Below, piece by piece: positions 9,291 to 17,785 of a DNA stretch of 64,000 nucleotides. This DNA is from Gammaproteobacteria bacterium (GTDB lineage: Bacteria > Pseudomonadota > Gammaproteobacteria > Thiohalomonadales > Thiohalomonadaceae), in NCBI GenBank assembly GCA_023228645.1, contig JALOAT010000001.1, forward strand, positions 180,063 to 244,062, written 5' to 3'. The stretch's first letter is position 1, and every line of letters begins with the position of its first letter. A program made the position numbers and the translations under genes. Below the pieces are notes generated by a model. That model did not search any database. It worked only from the letters and a program-made list of their open reading frames with translations, and was not told the origin of the DNA.

Positions 9291-9339
9291 AGAGGTTAGG
9301 TCTGGATATTCGTGGTATCCAGACCTATGACCCACCTCT
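9291..9339 (+). promoter_or_regulatory. Structured 5' leader hairpin
   Basis: A perfect 10-bp stem (9299-9308 with 9316-9325, 7-nt loop) can be extended by AGAGG/CCTCT flanks. It lies between the promoter at 9229 and the start codon at 9368. It is not followed by a T-run, so it is more likely an mRNA stability or regulatory element than a terminator. Confidence 0.45.
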
Positions 9340-9367
9340 ACACTTCTTTACTACAAAGGAGATAAAA

Positions 9368-9595
9368 ATGAATATACACTATTCAGGTTTACATAGTATT
9401 ATACTAAAACCAAATGAAAAAACTAAAATCCCTGTTCACATCATCACGTTAAGTAATTACAATGCGGATGAATTCTTAGATTATATTACAGATCAAATCC
9501 ATCAAAACAATATATTGAATATTCATTACAATATTGAAAATCAAAGTACTGATCAACTGAGATACAAACCTCCTGCCTTTAGACAGAGGTGTTAA
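9368..9595 (+). pseudogene. Small phage protein interrupted by TnpB element
   Basis: 75 codons preceded by a good ribosome-binding site (AAAGGAG) and its own promoter and leader. The last residues (about 64 onward) are read from the left end of the TnpB element, so the native C-terminus has been lost. The original frame might resume just after the right end near 10918, where short frames such as WNCLRY-stop are available. I do not recognise the family. Whether the truncated product still works cannot be told. Confidence 0.5.
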
Positions 9596-9613
9596 TATAA
9601 TTAGGACATTTAA

Positions 9614-10798
9614 ATGACTACTATTACTAAAGGTTATAAGTTTAGGTTAGAACCTAACCAAACACAACGTGACCTCTTAGTGAGGTCATTTGGTCATACG
9701 AGATTTGTATGGAATGAACTTTTAGCTCAATCTAAGATTCAATATGAGCTACACAAATTTAATGGGTTAGTAGATAAACCTAATTTGAATGAAATTGAAT
9801 TAGTAAATAAGATTACTAATCTAAAACTCTTTCATCCGTGGTTAAGTGAAGTATCTAACGTAGCACTACAACAAAAGGTCCGAGACCTCGCTTCAGCTTA
9901 TCGACATTGTTTTCGTAATCTCAAACAAGGTAAAATAGCTTTTCCTAAGTTTAAAAAGCGTAATAATCGTAATAGTTTTCGATTAACTAAAAATGGGTTT
10001 AGACTTAAAGATGGTGAACTCTATATCGCTAAGTGCGACCAACCACTAAAAGTCAGGTGGTCTAGAGACTTGCCTTCTGAGCCTTCTAGTTGTACTATTA
10101 GTCAGGAACCCGATGGATCTTATTATGTCTCTTTTGTCTGTCAGGTAGATCCTAAACTTACGAATGGAGTAAAGCAAACAGGGATTGATTTAGGTCTTAC
10201 AGATTTTGCAATATTGTCTGATGGAGGGCGGATAGCGAATAATCGCTTTTTAGTTCAAGCCTTAAACCAGTTAAAACGCGCACAGAAAACACTGAGTCGT
10301 CGTAAAAAGGGTTCTAAGAACCGGAATAAAGCTAGAATTAAAGTCGCTAAACTCTACCAGAAAGTCACGAATCAAAGAAATGACTTCTTACATAAACTCT
10401 CTCGTAAACTAGTGAACGAGAACCAAGTGCTAGTAGTAGAGAGTTTGAATGTGGGCGGGATGATTAAGAACCGTCATTTAGCTAGAGGTATTTCGGATGT
10501 TAGTTGGAGTAGGTTTATAGGTTATTTAACTTATAAATCTAAAGAATCACATCACTGCTCTTTGTTAATGATGGACCCTTTTTATCCTTCGAGTAAACTC
10601 TGTGGAAGTTGTGGAGTGAAGTATGAGAATCTAAAACTTTCTGAACGTCAATGGACTTGTTTTAATTGTCATACTACTCATGACAGGGATCTCAATGCAG
10701 CTCGTAATATTCTAGCTAAAGGTTTAGAAACCTTTAAAAACCTATCTCCAGATTATAGCTGGCTGTCTATACCAGTTATATGTAATAGGTTTAATTAG
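9614..10798 (+). CDS. tnpB: TnpB RNA-guided endonuclease (IS605 OrfB)
   Basis: 394 residues, the usual length for compact TnpB. The order is an N-terminal helix-turn-helix region (KGYKFRLEPN...FGHTRFVWN), a wedge, then a split RuvC nuclease: RuvC-I GIDLGLTDFAI with D192, RuvC-II VVESLNV with E276, a zinc ribbon (C330, C333, C349, C352) and RuvC-III HDRDLNAARNI (D357/D359). All catalytic residues are present, so it is probably active. The family cuts target DNA next to a short TAM using an omega RNA copied from the element's 3' end, which retains the element at its site. Codon use is like its neighbours, suggesting long residence in phages. Confidence 0.93.
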   Translation: MTTITKGYKFRLEPNQTQRDLLVRSFGHTRFVWNELLAQSKIQYELHKFNGLVDKPNLNEIELVNKITNLKLFHPWLSEVSNVALQQKVRDLASAYRHCFRNLKQGKIAFPKFKKRNNRNSFRLTKNGFRLKDGELYIAKCDQPLKVRWSRDLPSEPSSCTISQEPDGSYYVSFVCQVDPKLTNGVKQTGIDLGLTDFAILSDGGRIANNRFLVQALNQLKRAQKTLSRRKKGSKNRNKARIKVAKLYQKVTNQRNDFLHKLSRKLVNENQVLVVESLNVGGMIKNRHLARGISDVSWSRFIGYLTYKSKESHHCSLLMMDPFYPSSKLCGSCGVKYENLKLSERQWTCFNCHTTHDRDLNAARNILAKGLETFKNLSPDYSWLSIPVICNRFN

Positions 10799-10917
10799 TA
10801 GTAAATTTACCGTAGGGACTACGGGAGTTGGTCTAAAGACCAACTAAGCTCATGGAGAGGCTGTAGTTTAACCTCAGTGAAGTGAGAACCCTCCTCGTTT
10901 ACGGGGAGGAGGTTCAA
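10799..10917 (+). ncRNA. Predicted omega RNA (reRNA) scaffold of TnpB
   Basis: The non-coding 3' end of the element is rich in short stems: CCGTAG/CTACGG near 10810-10825, GTTGGTCT/AGACCAAC near 10829-10847, CTCA/TGAG near 10873-10885, and the right-end hairpin 10886-10915. The family's guide is transcribed from the flanking DNA immediately after the right end, here starting near 10918. The 5' boundary may lie inside the end of tnpB. Confidence 0.6.
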
Positions 10918-10973
10918 TGGAACTGTCTTAGATATTGAGATGTGTCAGAGTAGTTGAAAACAAGAAAAATAAA

Positions 10974-11021
10974 AGAGAGGGTCTAAACAGACTCTCTCTT
11001 TCAACACTTCTTTTTTTTTTT
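10974..11021. terminator. Bidirectional terminator between convergent genes
   Basis: An 11-bp stem (10974-10984 with 10989-10999, one G.U pair, loop AAAC) is followed by a long T-run on the plus strand. A T-rich stretch also follows on the minus strand. It separates the TnpB region from the convergent RNA polymerase gene. Confidence 0.8.
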
Positions 11022-11026
11022 ATTTA

Positions 11027-12349
11027 CTACATCAACTGTTTTTTAGGATCATACTTAGTTGTAGCAAGTGCTGTACCATGCATAGATTTCATTACGATGT
11101 TCATAAAGCGGTTCCCAATTGCAGTGATAGCAGAGCCAATAGAAGTGGGATCAGCAGCTTGCTTAACACCTACACAAGTAGCACAATAGTCGGTATGTTT
11201 TTTAGTACAATAAATAGGACTACGCACTTGTAAGACTTTACCTAAGTATTGCTCAGTGACTTCTTCAGTAATAGGTTTAGTTTTAGCATCTGTCTCATCG
11301 ATATAATAAAAGCCAATTAACTCTTTCGATGTCAAGTTACTTATTTCAATAGGTAGTCCAAAACGTGTACCGCAATCATCACCCACTACGTTAGCATTAC
11401 TAAAGGCACGTAAAAGCCATTTTGCCAATTCACCACCTAATGCAGTCTCCACACCCCGAGAATATGAACCTGATCGGATATTATTAGCGTAATCAGTAAA
11501 ACGAGTTAAATCCCAACCTTCAGATAAAGATTGTTTGATAGGCGTAGCTTTAGGATCTACAACCAATCCTCCTTCTTTACCTGTAAACATGTAAAGCTTT
11601 TTCCTAATAACAGAAACATCTTTACCAGCAGTTAATAAACCTTCTGAAGGATCACCCTTACGATAAGCTTTATCTAACGCTTCTAGTTCTTTACTAATAG
11701 CAGCTTCTACAGCAGGAATATGCAACTGTCCTTCATATTTAGCAAATAACTCATCTCTTTTTTCTTTCATTCCTGGGATAGATCGTAAACTCTTCTCAGT
11801 ATCGCCAGGTGTAAAGAGTAAAGCAAATTCACTAAACATAAAAACTGCTTGAAAATATCTCTCAACATCATCGTAGTATAAATGCTGAGGATTTCTTTCT
11901 ACACCAGGAGGAGGAAGAGGTTGTAGTAAGGCGGGAATTGCTTTCTCAAAATCTTTAGCATTTAGATGAGGTTTGTTATTATAAGGAATGCGGCCAGTAA
12001 AACAAAAATACATAATAGCATTAACGAGTAATTGACCATATGTTGTTTCAATGTCTTCTGTTATAATATCTTTATAATCGCCTGCTTTTAAAGACAGTGT
12101 GTCAGTATGCTCATATAAAGCATCTTGCCAGTTCTCATTATTAATATCAGTAATGGGTGTTAAAGCATTACCATTATTAGGATCAACAAACCCTACCATT
12201 TCTTTAGTCTTAACTAATCGATAAGGATAAGGGTCATATTGCCAGACATCAGGTTTCTCATCAGTCTTAGAGAAAGCATTAATTACCCAGTTAGTATTAT
12301 AATGAGCGTTGTTATTAAGAGCTGTTAGGAAATAGGTCTTCTTATCCAT
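11027..12349 (-). CDS. Phage RNA polymerase beta-prime subunit, C-terminal part (virion type)
   Basis: 440 residues, counterpart of phiKZ gp80. A trigger-loop-like segment (RSGSYSRGVETALGG...LLRAFSNANVVGDDCGTRFG) matches RpoC ALKTANSGYLTRRL...VTEDDCGT. Then LQVRSPIYC and a zinc site with C381, C389 and C392, and a C-terminal IGSAITAIGNRFMNIVMKSMHGTA that follows the RpoC GVIAAQSIGEP...FHIGG pattern. It is only distantly similar to the protein at 4422, so the phage carries two different polymerases; in phiKZ one is packaged and transcribes early genes. It overlaps its upstream partner by one base (TAATG). Assignment to the virion enzyme is by gene order and is less certain than the beta-prime call. 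Confidence 0.8.
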   Translation of the reverse strand: MDKKTYFLTALNNNAHYNTNWVINAFSKTDEKPDVWQYDPYPYRLVKTKEMVGFVDPNNGNALTPITDINNENWQDALYEHTDTLSLKAGDYKDIITEDIETTYGQLLVNAIMYFCFTGRIPYNNKPHLNAKDFEKAIPALLQPLPPPGVERNPQHLYYDDVERYFQAVFMFSEFALLFTPGDTEKSLRSIPGMKEKRDELFAKYEGQLHIPAVEAAISKELEALDKAYRKGDPSEGLLTAGKDVSVIRKKLYMFTGKEGGLVVDPKATPIKQSLSEGWDLTRFTDYANNIRSGSYSRGVETALGGELAKWLLRAFSNANVVGDDCGTRFGLPIEISNLTSKELIGFYYIDETDAKTKPITEEVTEQYLGKVLQVRSPIYCTKKHTDYCATCVGVKQAADPTSIGSAITAIGNRFMNIVMKSMHGTALATTKYDPKKQLM

Positions 12350-13239
12350 TATTGATTCCTATAGGGTTCATTCTTAAAAGTCTCTTTCTCTTTTAGAAAA
12401 TTAAGAAAATCAACTTCAGTCTTTCTTAACTGAGTGCGCATACGAGATACTTGATCACTATTATCAACGTATCGATTAATGACTGGACTCAGTAGATTCA
12501 GTCGAGGTTCAGTTTCTTCAGATAGGATAGCACAAGCATACAGTTCTTTAACTAAGCTTTCTTCTGGTAAGATTAAGAAGTAATCATTTAAAGCAATGAT
12601 GTAATCTTTGATAGGTAGGTTTACAGCCATACCACTTCGAATAAAGCGAGTGATGTTTAAATCATCAATCTTTAAGTAAAGTAAGAAATCTTTAATTAAT
12701 GCTAATTTACTTTTAACAATAGTGCTTTCAACTGTTTCTTCCACAGATTCTAAAGTAGCTTTAGTTTTATAAAGATCTTCTAGTAGGTATAAGGTATTAG
12801 GATGGACATAATTAATCCTAACTAAAAACCATTCTTTATCAAAAACACAAGTAAGAGCTAAGATAGAACAAAACTTACCAATATCATCCTCATCTGAATT
12901 AATAATATCTACGATTAGTTGAGCTTGCTCTAACTCTTGGCATTGCTTTATAGCTCGAAGTAAAATATTTAAATCAGATACAGGTAATGAATCATCTTCT
13001 AGACCAATATAGTGGTCACGAATAATAGTGAATAAGAATTCCCTATAGAAGAAATCAATTTCTTGAACTGCTGTATTGGTATCAATGACTTGACTGTTTA
13101 ATCGTTCTAAAGTATCGATAAAACTATCATCGAAATGCTTTCCACCGAACTCAACCAGTATGTCATCACTATCAGTTAACACAGCTAGGTGCTCAGGCGT
13201 TGTATTGTCTATTAAAAAGTCACGGACTCTATCTAACAT
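12349..13239 (-). CDS. Hypothetical protein co-transcribed with virion RNAP beta-prime
   Basis: 296 residues, strongly helical and acidic, no recognisable motif or membrane segment. It is the first gene of a two-gene minus-strand operon and its stop overlaps the polymerase start (TAATG). Translational coupling suggests a structural or assembly partner of the virion polymerase, but that is inference. Confidence 0.75.
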   Translation of the reverse strand: MLDRVRDFLIDNTTPEHLAVLTDSDDILVEFGGKHFDDSFIDTLERLNSQVIDTNTAVQEIDFFYREFLFTIIRDHYIGLEDDSLPVSDLNILLRAIKQCQELEQAQLIVDIINSDEDDIGKFCSILALTCVFDKEWFLVRINYVHPNTLYLLEDLYKTKATLESVEETVESTIVKSKLALIKDFLLYLKIDDLNITRFIRSGMAVNLPIKDYIIALNDYFLILPEESLVKELYACAILSEETEPRLNLLSPVINRYVDNSDQVSRMRTQLRKTEVDFLNFLKEKETFKNEPYRNQ

Positions 13240-13382
13240 AAGTCTTCCCTAGAAATAGGAGGGTAATGAATTATTTTTTATAGCGATAGTCCAATAATGT
13301 GAACGATCACGTCTAACATAGAATTCTGCTTAAATGTATTTTTTACTTTACTTTTTATGTTATTTTAAAATGGATTAGAAAA

Positions 13383-13859
13383 ATGCCAGTATCAAAGAAT
13401 AAACGCAATCGCACAAAACGTACACAAAATAAAAACAACAGTATGAAAGGTTGGGATTTATTAAACACAACACACGATGGTGTATTTCATTTATTAAACA
13501 CGCCTCGAATGCTACAACCTCTATTAGAGGATAAACGAATCGATGAGAAGTTCCAAGGAGAGGAGCGAGAGCATTTAGTTCAAGATCTTCAGATTATTGG
13601 TCGAGATGCTCAGCTCATCGCACAGCGCTTGAATGAAGTGGGACAACGTCATGCTGATAAGAAAGGTGAAGTAAAAACACCAGATGAAATTATGGACGTC
13701 ATTGTTATTGATACAGAATATAAGAGTATCTATAGCGAGATGGAAGTTGTCTATAGTCCCACTGTTCTAAGCTTAAGCGCAAGATTAGAGAAAAAGCGAG
13801 ATGAAGTCATTAAAGAACAAAAAGAGCTTCTAGATAAACTCGCTAATGAAAGTGCATAA
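13383..13859 (+). CDS. Hypothetical protein, probable virion component
   Basis: 158 residues with a very basic N-terminus (KNKRNRTKRTQNKNN) followed by helical, charged sequence and a coiled-coil-like C-terminus (ARLEKKRDEVIKEQKELLDKL). It begins the plus-strand structural operon after a 143-bp divergent region. Not recognised beyond that. Confidence 0.75.
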   Translation: MPVSKNKRNRTKRTQNKNNSMKGWDLLNTTHDGVFHLLNTPRMLQPLLEDKRIDEKFQGEEREHLVQDLQIIGRDAQLIAQRLNEVGQRHADKKGEVKTPDEIMDVIVIDTEYKSIYSEMEVVYSPTVLSLSARLEKKRDEVIKEQKELLDKLANESA

Positions 13860-13877
13860 AAACAAAGGTATTTAATA

Positions 13878-15635
13878 ATGTCAGATAATGATCAAAATAA
13901 TCCCTTTATTACCACAGGTAGTGAAGGTAAAGAATATATCTCTCCTCCAGTTCCAGAAGAGTTAAAAGAAGTAGCTGCTGAGTTAAGTGAATTAGTTTAC
14001 CAAAGCAGTGGAGTAGAACCCGCTGAAGCTATCTCGCAACCTACGTATGTAGAAGAAATCGATCCTTTAGATTTAGTTGCTATTGAAGAAGAGGATGAAG
14101 TAAAGTCTACCCCTTCTGTTAGTTCAGACGAAGACCTAGAAGAGATGAGTCCTGAAGAAGAGGATGCTTATAATTATGCAGAAGAGGGACTTAGTGTAGA
14201 TGCTAAGTTAAAATCCCACACTTTAGTTAATAAGTGGAAATCTGATTCTGATACCGTAGTTCAAGAAAGAAATGTTTTTTACCAAAAAGGTGAAGAGAAA
14301 GGATTGACCGGAGTTATTACTGATATCCAAGATATGTCAGTAATTGATTCCATGACAGTGCTTACTGAATCAGATAACCTAAATGCTGAAGATACCTCAA
14401 CAAAGAATTCAGAAGAATGGTTAGTAACTTTCCAAAACAGTGTTTATACTCAACCCTTTGCAGGACAGTTTCTTGATAGTGTTTCACGTAAAGGTTCTCA
14501 ATGGCGTCAAAGCGTTGAGAATGAATCAGGTAAAAACCACATCCATGGATTACGTCCTTCTTCAGGTAAAGGTGAGTTAGTAGGCGCTACAGCAATCTCT
14601 CACTTCCAAACCTCTACTCGCGTAGGTAAAACTATTCGTGTACCGCTTTGGCATTCCGGCTTCTGGATTACTATTAAGACACCTTCCGCTGTTCGTCAAG
14701 CTGAGGCTTTTGATAACCTACGTTCTAGTCGTGTTAAAGCTGGAATGGAGACGTATGGACGTGTCTTTAGTAACTATACTGTTTTTGCTAATTCTATTCT
14801 TTTAGACTTAGCTTACGAGAGTATTGTCATTAGCAGCTTAGATACAGATCCTTCTAATGTACGTCACTATGTTGATACATCAGATATCCCAGCTGTTATC
14901 TGGGCTTTGGCCTCGACTATCTGGCCAACAGGGTTTGAGTATTCTCGCTCTAGGATGGGAGATCCTAACAACGCTGCAAATATCATTCGTCAAGTTATTC
15001 GTGTCGATAACTGTCAATGGACAGATATCACAGAACTGACTGAGTGGCAGCGTAACCACATGGCTAAAAAGACACCTCGCTCTATGTCTGTTGATTTACT
15101 TGAGCGTTATAAAAACGAGTTTACTCGTCGAGTAGATAGAAAAGTAGTTATTCAAGAAGCTACGGATGAACAACCTGAAATTAGTGTTGTCTTAAGAAAT
15201 CCTAAAGCTGAAGAATACATTGAATCAGGACAGCGTTGGATTACTGATATTGTATCTACCTATATGCAGGTAGCAGGTCGACCAGGCGGTGATAAGGCAC
15301 GAGATGATTACGTTTACCGTAATATGCTTTTAACTGAGATGCGAGCTTACGCACACTGGGTAGCAGAGATTCGCCAAGGCTCAGCATTCGTTACTGAACC
15401 TAATTCTATTCTCAATACACTCAATATCCTAAGTGAGTCTGATGAGATCAGAGCTAAGTTCTTCACAGGTGTCTTTAAGTATATTGATGATAGTACTATT
15501 TCTATCATTGCTATTACTACGGATGATGAGAGAGAAGCCCCATTACCTCGATTCCCTTATCTGATTCCTATCGAGCCTGTACACACTTTTTTTACCAGAC
15601 TCGAACAGAAGATGGCAGTCCTTTACAATCAGTAA
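13878..15635 (+). CDS. Large structural protein with acidic N-terminus
   Basis: 585 residues. Residues 1-110 are acidic and low-complexity. The folded part from about 180 contains FHSGFW-like WHSGFWITIKTPS, two Trp-rich segments (VIWALASTIWPTGFEYSR) and a long helical C-terminus. I cannot name the family; position between RNA polymerase and endolysin genes, as in phiKZ-like genomes, suggests a virion or assembly protein. Close to its 3' end is a T7 slippery run (15587-15593). A -1 shift there would replace the last 14 residues with a long extension encoded by the next ORF. Confidence 0.75.
   Translation: MSDNDQNNPFITTGSEGKEYISPPVPEELKEVAAELSELVYQSSGVEPAEAISQPTYVEEIDPLDLVAIEEEDEVKSTPSVSSDEDLEEMSPEEEDAYNYAEEGLSVDAKLKSHTLVNKWKSDSDTVVQERNVFYQKGEEKGLTGVITDIQDMSVIDSMTVLTESDNLNAEDTSTKNSEEWLVTFQNSVYTQPFAGQFLDSVSRKGSQWRQSVENESGKNHIHGLRPSSGKGELVGATAISHFQTSTRVGKTIRVPLWHSGFWITIKTPSAVRQAEAFDNLRSSRVKAGMETYGRVFSNYTVFANSILLDLAYESIVISSLDTDPSNVRHYVDTSDIPAVIWALASTIWPTGFEYSRSRMGDPNNAANIIRQVIRVDNCQWTDITELTEWQRNHMAKKTPRSMSVDLLERYKNEFTRRVDRKVVIQEATDEQPEISVVLRNPKAEEYIESGQRWITDIVSTYMQVAGRPGGDKARDDYVYRNMLLTEMRAYAHWVAEIRQGSAFVTEPNSILNTLNILSESDEIRAKFFTGVFKYIDDSTISIIAITTDDEREAPLPRFPYLIPIEPVHTFFTRLEQKMAVLYNQ
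15587..15593 (+). other. Candidate -1 ribosomal frameshift site
   Basis: In the zero frame the sequence reads ACT TTT TTT ACC, so both P- and A-site codons lie in a T7 run that permits tandem -1 slippage. The -1 frame is then open for about 160 codons through 16081. That continuation has no good start codon of its own for at least 40 codons. A sequencing indel in the homopolymer would give the same picture. Confidence 0.5.
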
Positions 15636-15718
15636 ATGACCAGCCGTTTGTCTTAGACCATGATTTTGGTTTCAGGGATGATCAAGTAGATCCCTATATA
15701 GACAGATTAATTAAGCGA

Positions 15719-16081
15719 GTGAAAGCAATCAACCCGATTTTATCACATCTCTTACTTATTGGAATGTATCATAAGCATTTTAATATTTGTGATCATAATC
15801 ATGTTGATGCTCCTCCTATGCCAGAACTTGCCTTTCATCACTTGGAAGATACAATGTCTGGTAATCTTTTGTTCGAGTTACCTGAGCGCTATTATGAAAA
15901 GGCTATTCATAAATACTTTCATATTAGCTTGACTGAATTTTTAGAATTACCTATGTTCTATATAGAACACCTTTCTAGACTCTCAGATAAATACTCAGAG
16001 AAAGAAGTAATTCTAAGTAGGGAAATTGAAAACGCTAGTAAAAATGACCCTGCTTTGTTTAAAGGTTTAAAAACTAGGTAA
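15719..16081 (+). CDS. Downstream ORF, possible frameshift extension of preceding gene
   Basis: The first usable start is GTG 15719, which has no ribosome-binding site. The frame is open upstream to the T7 run at 15587 and the untranslated stretch looks protein-like (EDGSPLQSVNDQPFVLDHDFGF). I therefore think the natural product is a C-terminal extension made by -1 frameshifting from the 585-residue gene, not an independent 120-residue protein. The sequence is helical with a His-rich patch (MYHKHFNICDHNHVDAP). Family not recognised. Confidence 0.6.
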   Translation: MKAINPILSHLLLIGMYHKHFNICDHNHVDAPPMPELAFHHLEDTMSGNLLFELPERYYEKAIHKYFHISLTEFLELPMFYIEHLSRLSDKYSEKEVILSREIENASKNDPALFKGLKTR

Positions 16082-16096
16082 GAGGAAAAATATAAC

Positions 16097-16876
16097 GTGG
16101 CTAAAAGGAAACGTAAAGTGATTCATAATCAAAACGAAACAGCAGATCTACCTCAAGAAGAGAACGATGCTATTGCTGAACAACCTACTCCGGAAGTAGA
16201 AGAAGTAGAAGAAGTAATTGCTGAAACACCTAATGAAGTAGTAGGTGAGGTAGAGCCTTTAGATGAAAAGGTGTTAGAAGAAGATAACGAGGAAGAAGAA
16301 CCTCTAGTTATTTCTGAAGAAGCTCCGGAATCATCCGAAGTTAAAGAAGAAGTTGTAGAGGAACTCATGCCTAATGGTAAAAAGTACCCTGAGTTACTCC
16401 CTCCAGACTTACGGCGTCAATATAGTGCGTTAGATGTTTCAGCTCGTCTAAACATCGATATGATCTTACAGTATATTTTCTTAATGGATAATAGTAAACA
16501 CATCGATCCAATGCGTGGCGCTCAACTTCAAAAACAACTCTTTTATTCATTCTCTTTATTACTTAATGCAAAAGAAGGAAAGTTTGCTACAAATACCGCA
16601 ATTCTTTTCCCATTAGTCGTTAAGCATTTAAAAGGTGTGTTTGCTGAGCGAAACATTAATCGTTTCTATGAGTTTGTTGATGCCAGTGAGCGTGACACTA
16701 AAGCATTACCTTATCTCTTTGAATTAGTACGACTACTTTCTGATCCTAAGAGTCGGGATACTGTTGTTCGAAAGAATATCGGTCACCTCCCTAAAGCTTT
16801 AGAGTTAGCTAGTAGTGATCGTGGTCTAAATGAAGTCGGTCGTTTTAACGTAGCTAATTTCTTAGAATTACGATAA
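16097..16876 (+). CDS. Hypothetical structural protein with acidic linker
   Basis: 259 residues from GTG 16097 (GAGG 9-10 nt upstream). Layout: basic tip (MAKRKRKV), a Glu/Val-rich disordered region to about residue 95, then a globular helical domain. The acidic linker is of the same style as in the inner-body-like genes further along. It ends the operon that began at 13383 and is followed by a terminator. Not recognised. Confidence 0.7.
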   Translation: MAKRKRKVIHNQNETADLPQEENDAIAEQPTPEVEEVEEVIAETPNEVVGEVEPLDEKVLEEDNEEEEPLVISEEAPESSEVKEEVVEELMPNGKKYPELLPPDLRRQYSALDVSARLNIDMILQYIFLMDNSKHIDPMRGAQLQKQLFYSFSLLLNAKEGKFATNTAILFPLVVKHLKGVFAERNINRFYEFVDASERDTKALPYLFELVRLLSDPKSRDTVVRKNIGHLPKALELASSDRGLNEVGRFNVANFLELR

Positions 16877-16885
16877 TAGAAATGA

Positions 16886-16920
16886 AATAGGAGTCTTTAA
16901 AAAGGACTCCTATTTATGCC
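16886..16920 (+). terminator. Hairpin terminator of ATAAATAGGAG family
   Basis: Stem AAATAGGAGTC (16886-16895, approximate) with GACTCCTATTT (16905-16915), followed by ATGCC. It closes the 13383-16876 operon. Confidence 0.8.
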
Positions 16921-16962
16921 GTAATCTTAATGAAAGGAAAGATAAGTAAGGAGTCTTATTTC

Positions 16963-17769
16963 ATGTCGGTATTTAAAGAAAATTATAGTAGAGATTTCAT
17001 CCGTAAAATCCAACGAGCATTAAATGAAATTTGCTATAATACAACAAATTTCAAAGCACTTGTGACTGATGGCATTTTTGGAAATCTATCAATCACTATG
17101 CTAAAGACAGCTCAACATATTCTCAATGAACCTCAGACGGGTGTATTTGAAGGTAATGTAAGTCAGCAAGTATTAAAGCTCATTCAAAATAAATACATTG
17201 ATGAACAGCAATTAAGAGAGTTATCTACTGAATATGGAATTGAATTCCCAATGACGATGGCTATCTTTGAAGTAGAAAGTAAAGGAGCTGGTTTCTTACC
17301 AAGTGGACGACCTATTATTCTGTTTGAGCGACATATTTTCTATCGTCAAGTAAGAGACTTTGCAGGTATTAACCGAGCTAATGAGTTAATGAAGCTACGG
17401 CCTGATATCATTAATACTGCTACAGGTGGTTATAAGGGCGGTGAAGCAGAATGGGATCGTCTAAGGGATGCTCGTAACCTATACAACATTCAAGCGCTTA
17501 GATCAGCGTCTTGGGGCTTAGGACAGGTCATGGGGTTTCATGCTGAACGCATTGGCTTCAGAGATGTTACGTTCATGGTTAATAGTGCGGCAGTTAGTGA
17601 GAGACAGCAAGCTGGTATGATGCTTCAGTTTTGTAAAACAGATCCTGCTTTACTCCACGCAATTAGAATCAAAGATTTCCCTGGCATTGCAAAGATTTAT
17701 AATGGTAGTAACTATGCTATTAATAAGTACGATGAGAAGTTAAGAGATAGTTATAAAAAATACGCTTAA
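16963..17769 (+). CDS. Endolysin: peptidoglycan-binding domain plus N-acetylmuramidase
   Basis: 268 residues from ATG 16963, chosen over ATG 16930 because AAGGAG lies 9-10 nt upstream. Residues 10-75 form a PG_binding_1-type repeat (FIRKIQRALN...VTDGIFGNLSITMLKTAQ). Residues 95-268 match the phage N-acetylmuramidase family (DUF3380): FEVESKGAGFLPSGRPIILFERH with likely catalytic Glu103 or Glu105, then SWGLGQVMGFH and AIKIYNG-like KIYNGSNY. It cleaves the glycan strand of murein at lysis or entry. There is no signal peptide, so it needs a holin or is virion-borne. Confidence 0.9.
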   Translation: MSVFKENYSRDFIRKIQRALNEICYNTTNFKALVTDGIFGNLSITMLKTAQHILNEPQTGVFEGNVSQQVLKLIQNKYIDEQQLRELSTEYGIEFPMTMAIFEVESKGAGFLPSGRPIILFERHIFYRQVRDFAGINRANELMKLRPDIINTATGGYKGGEAEWDRLRDARNLYNIQALRSASWGLGQVMGFHAERIGFRDVTFMVNSAAVSERQQAGMMLQFCKTDPALLHAIRIKDFPGIAKIYNGSNYAINKYDEKLRDSYKKYA

Positions 17770-17785
17770 CAAAGTAAAATAAATT

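Larger units (their letters stand above)
9553..10917 (+). mobile_element. IS605/IS1341-type element with tnpB only
   Basis: A TnpB gene is flanked by subterminal hairpins typical of IS200/IS605 ends: left ACCT(C)CTG / CAGAGGT at 9568-9590, right GAACC(C)TCCTC / GAGGAGGTTC at 10886-10915. There is no tnpA, so it is non-autonomous for transposition unless a transposase is supplied in trans. The right boundary is placed after TTCAA at 10917. The left boundary, near 9553-9560, is uncertain by several bases. Confidence 0.7.

Noticed and set aside
10935..11189. 84-codon plus-strand ORF
   Set aside because: It covers a bidirectional terminator and then lies antisense to the virion RNA polymerase gene, which has strong family support.
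14857..15039. 60-codon ORF in another frame of the 585-residue gene
   Set aside because: No ribosome-binding site, and the host-gene codon pattern is undisturbed.
15587..15593. The T7 run as a plain sequencing error
   Set aside because: Not fully rejected: homopolymer indels are common, but the 0-frame stop leaves a complete gene and the slippery codons fit known -1 sites. It is therefore kept as a candidate with moderate confidence.
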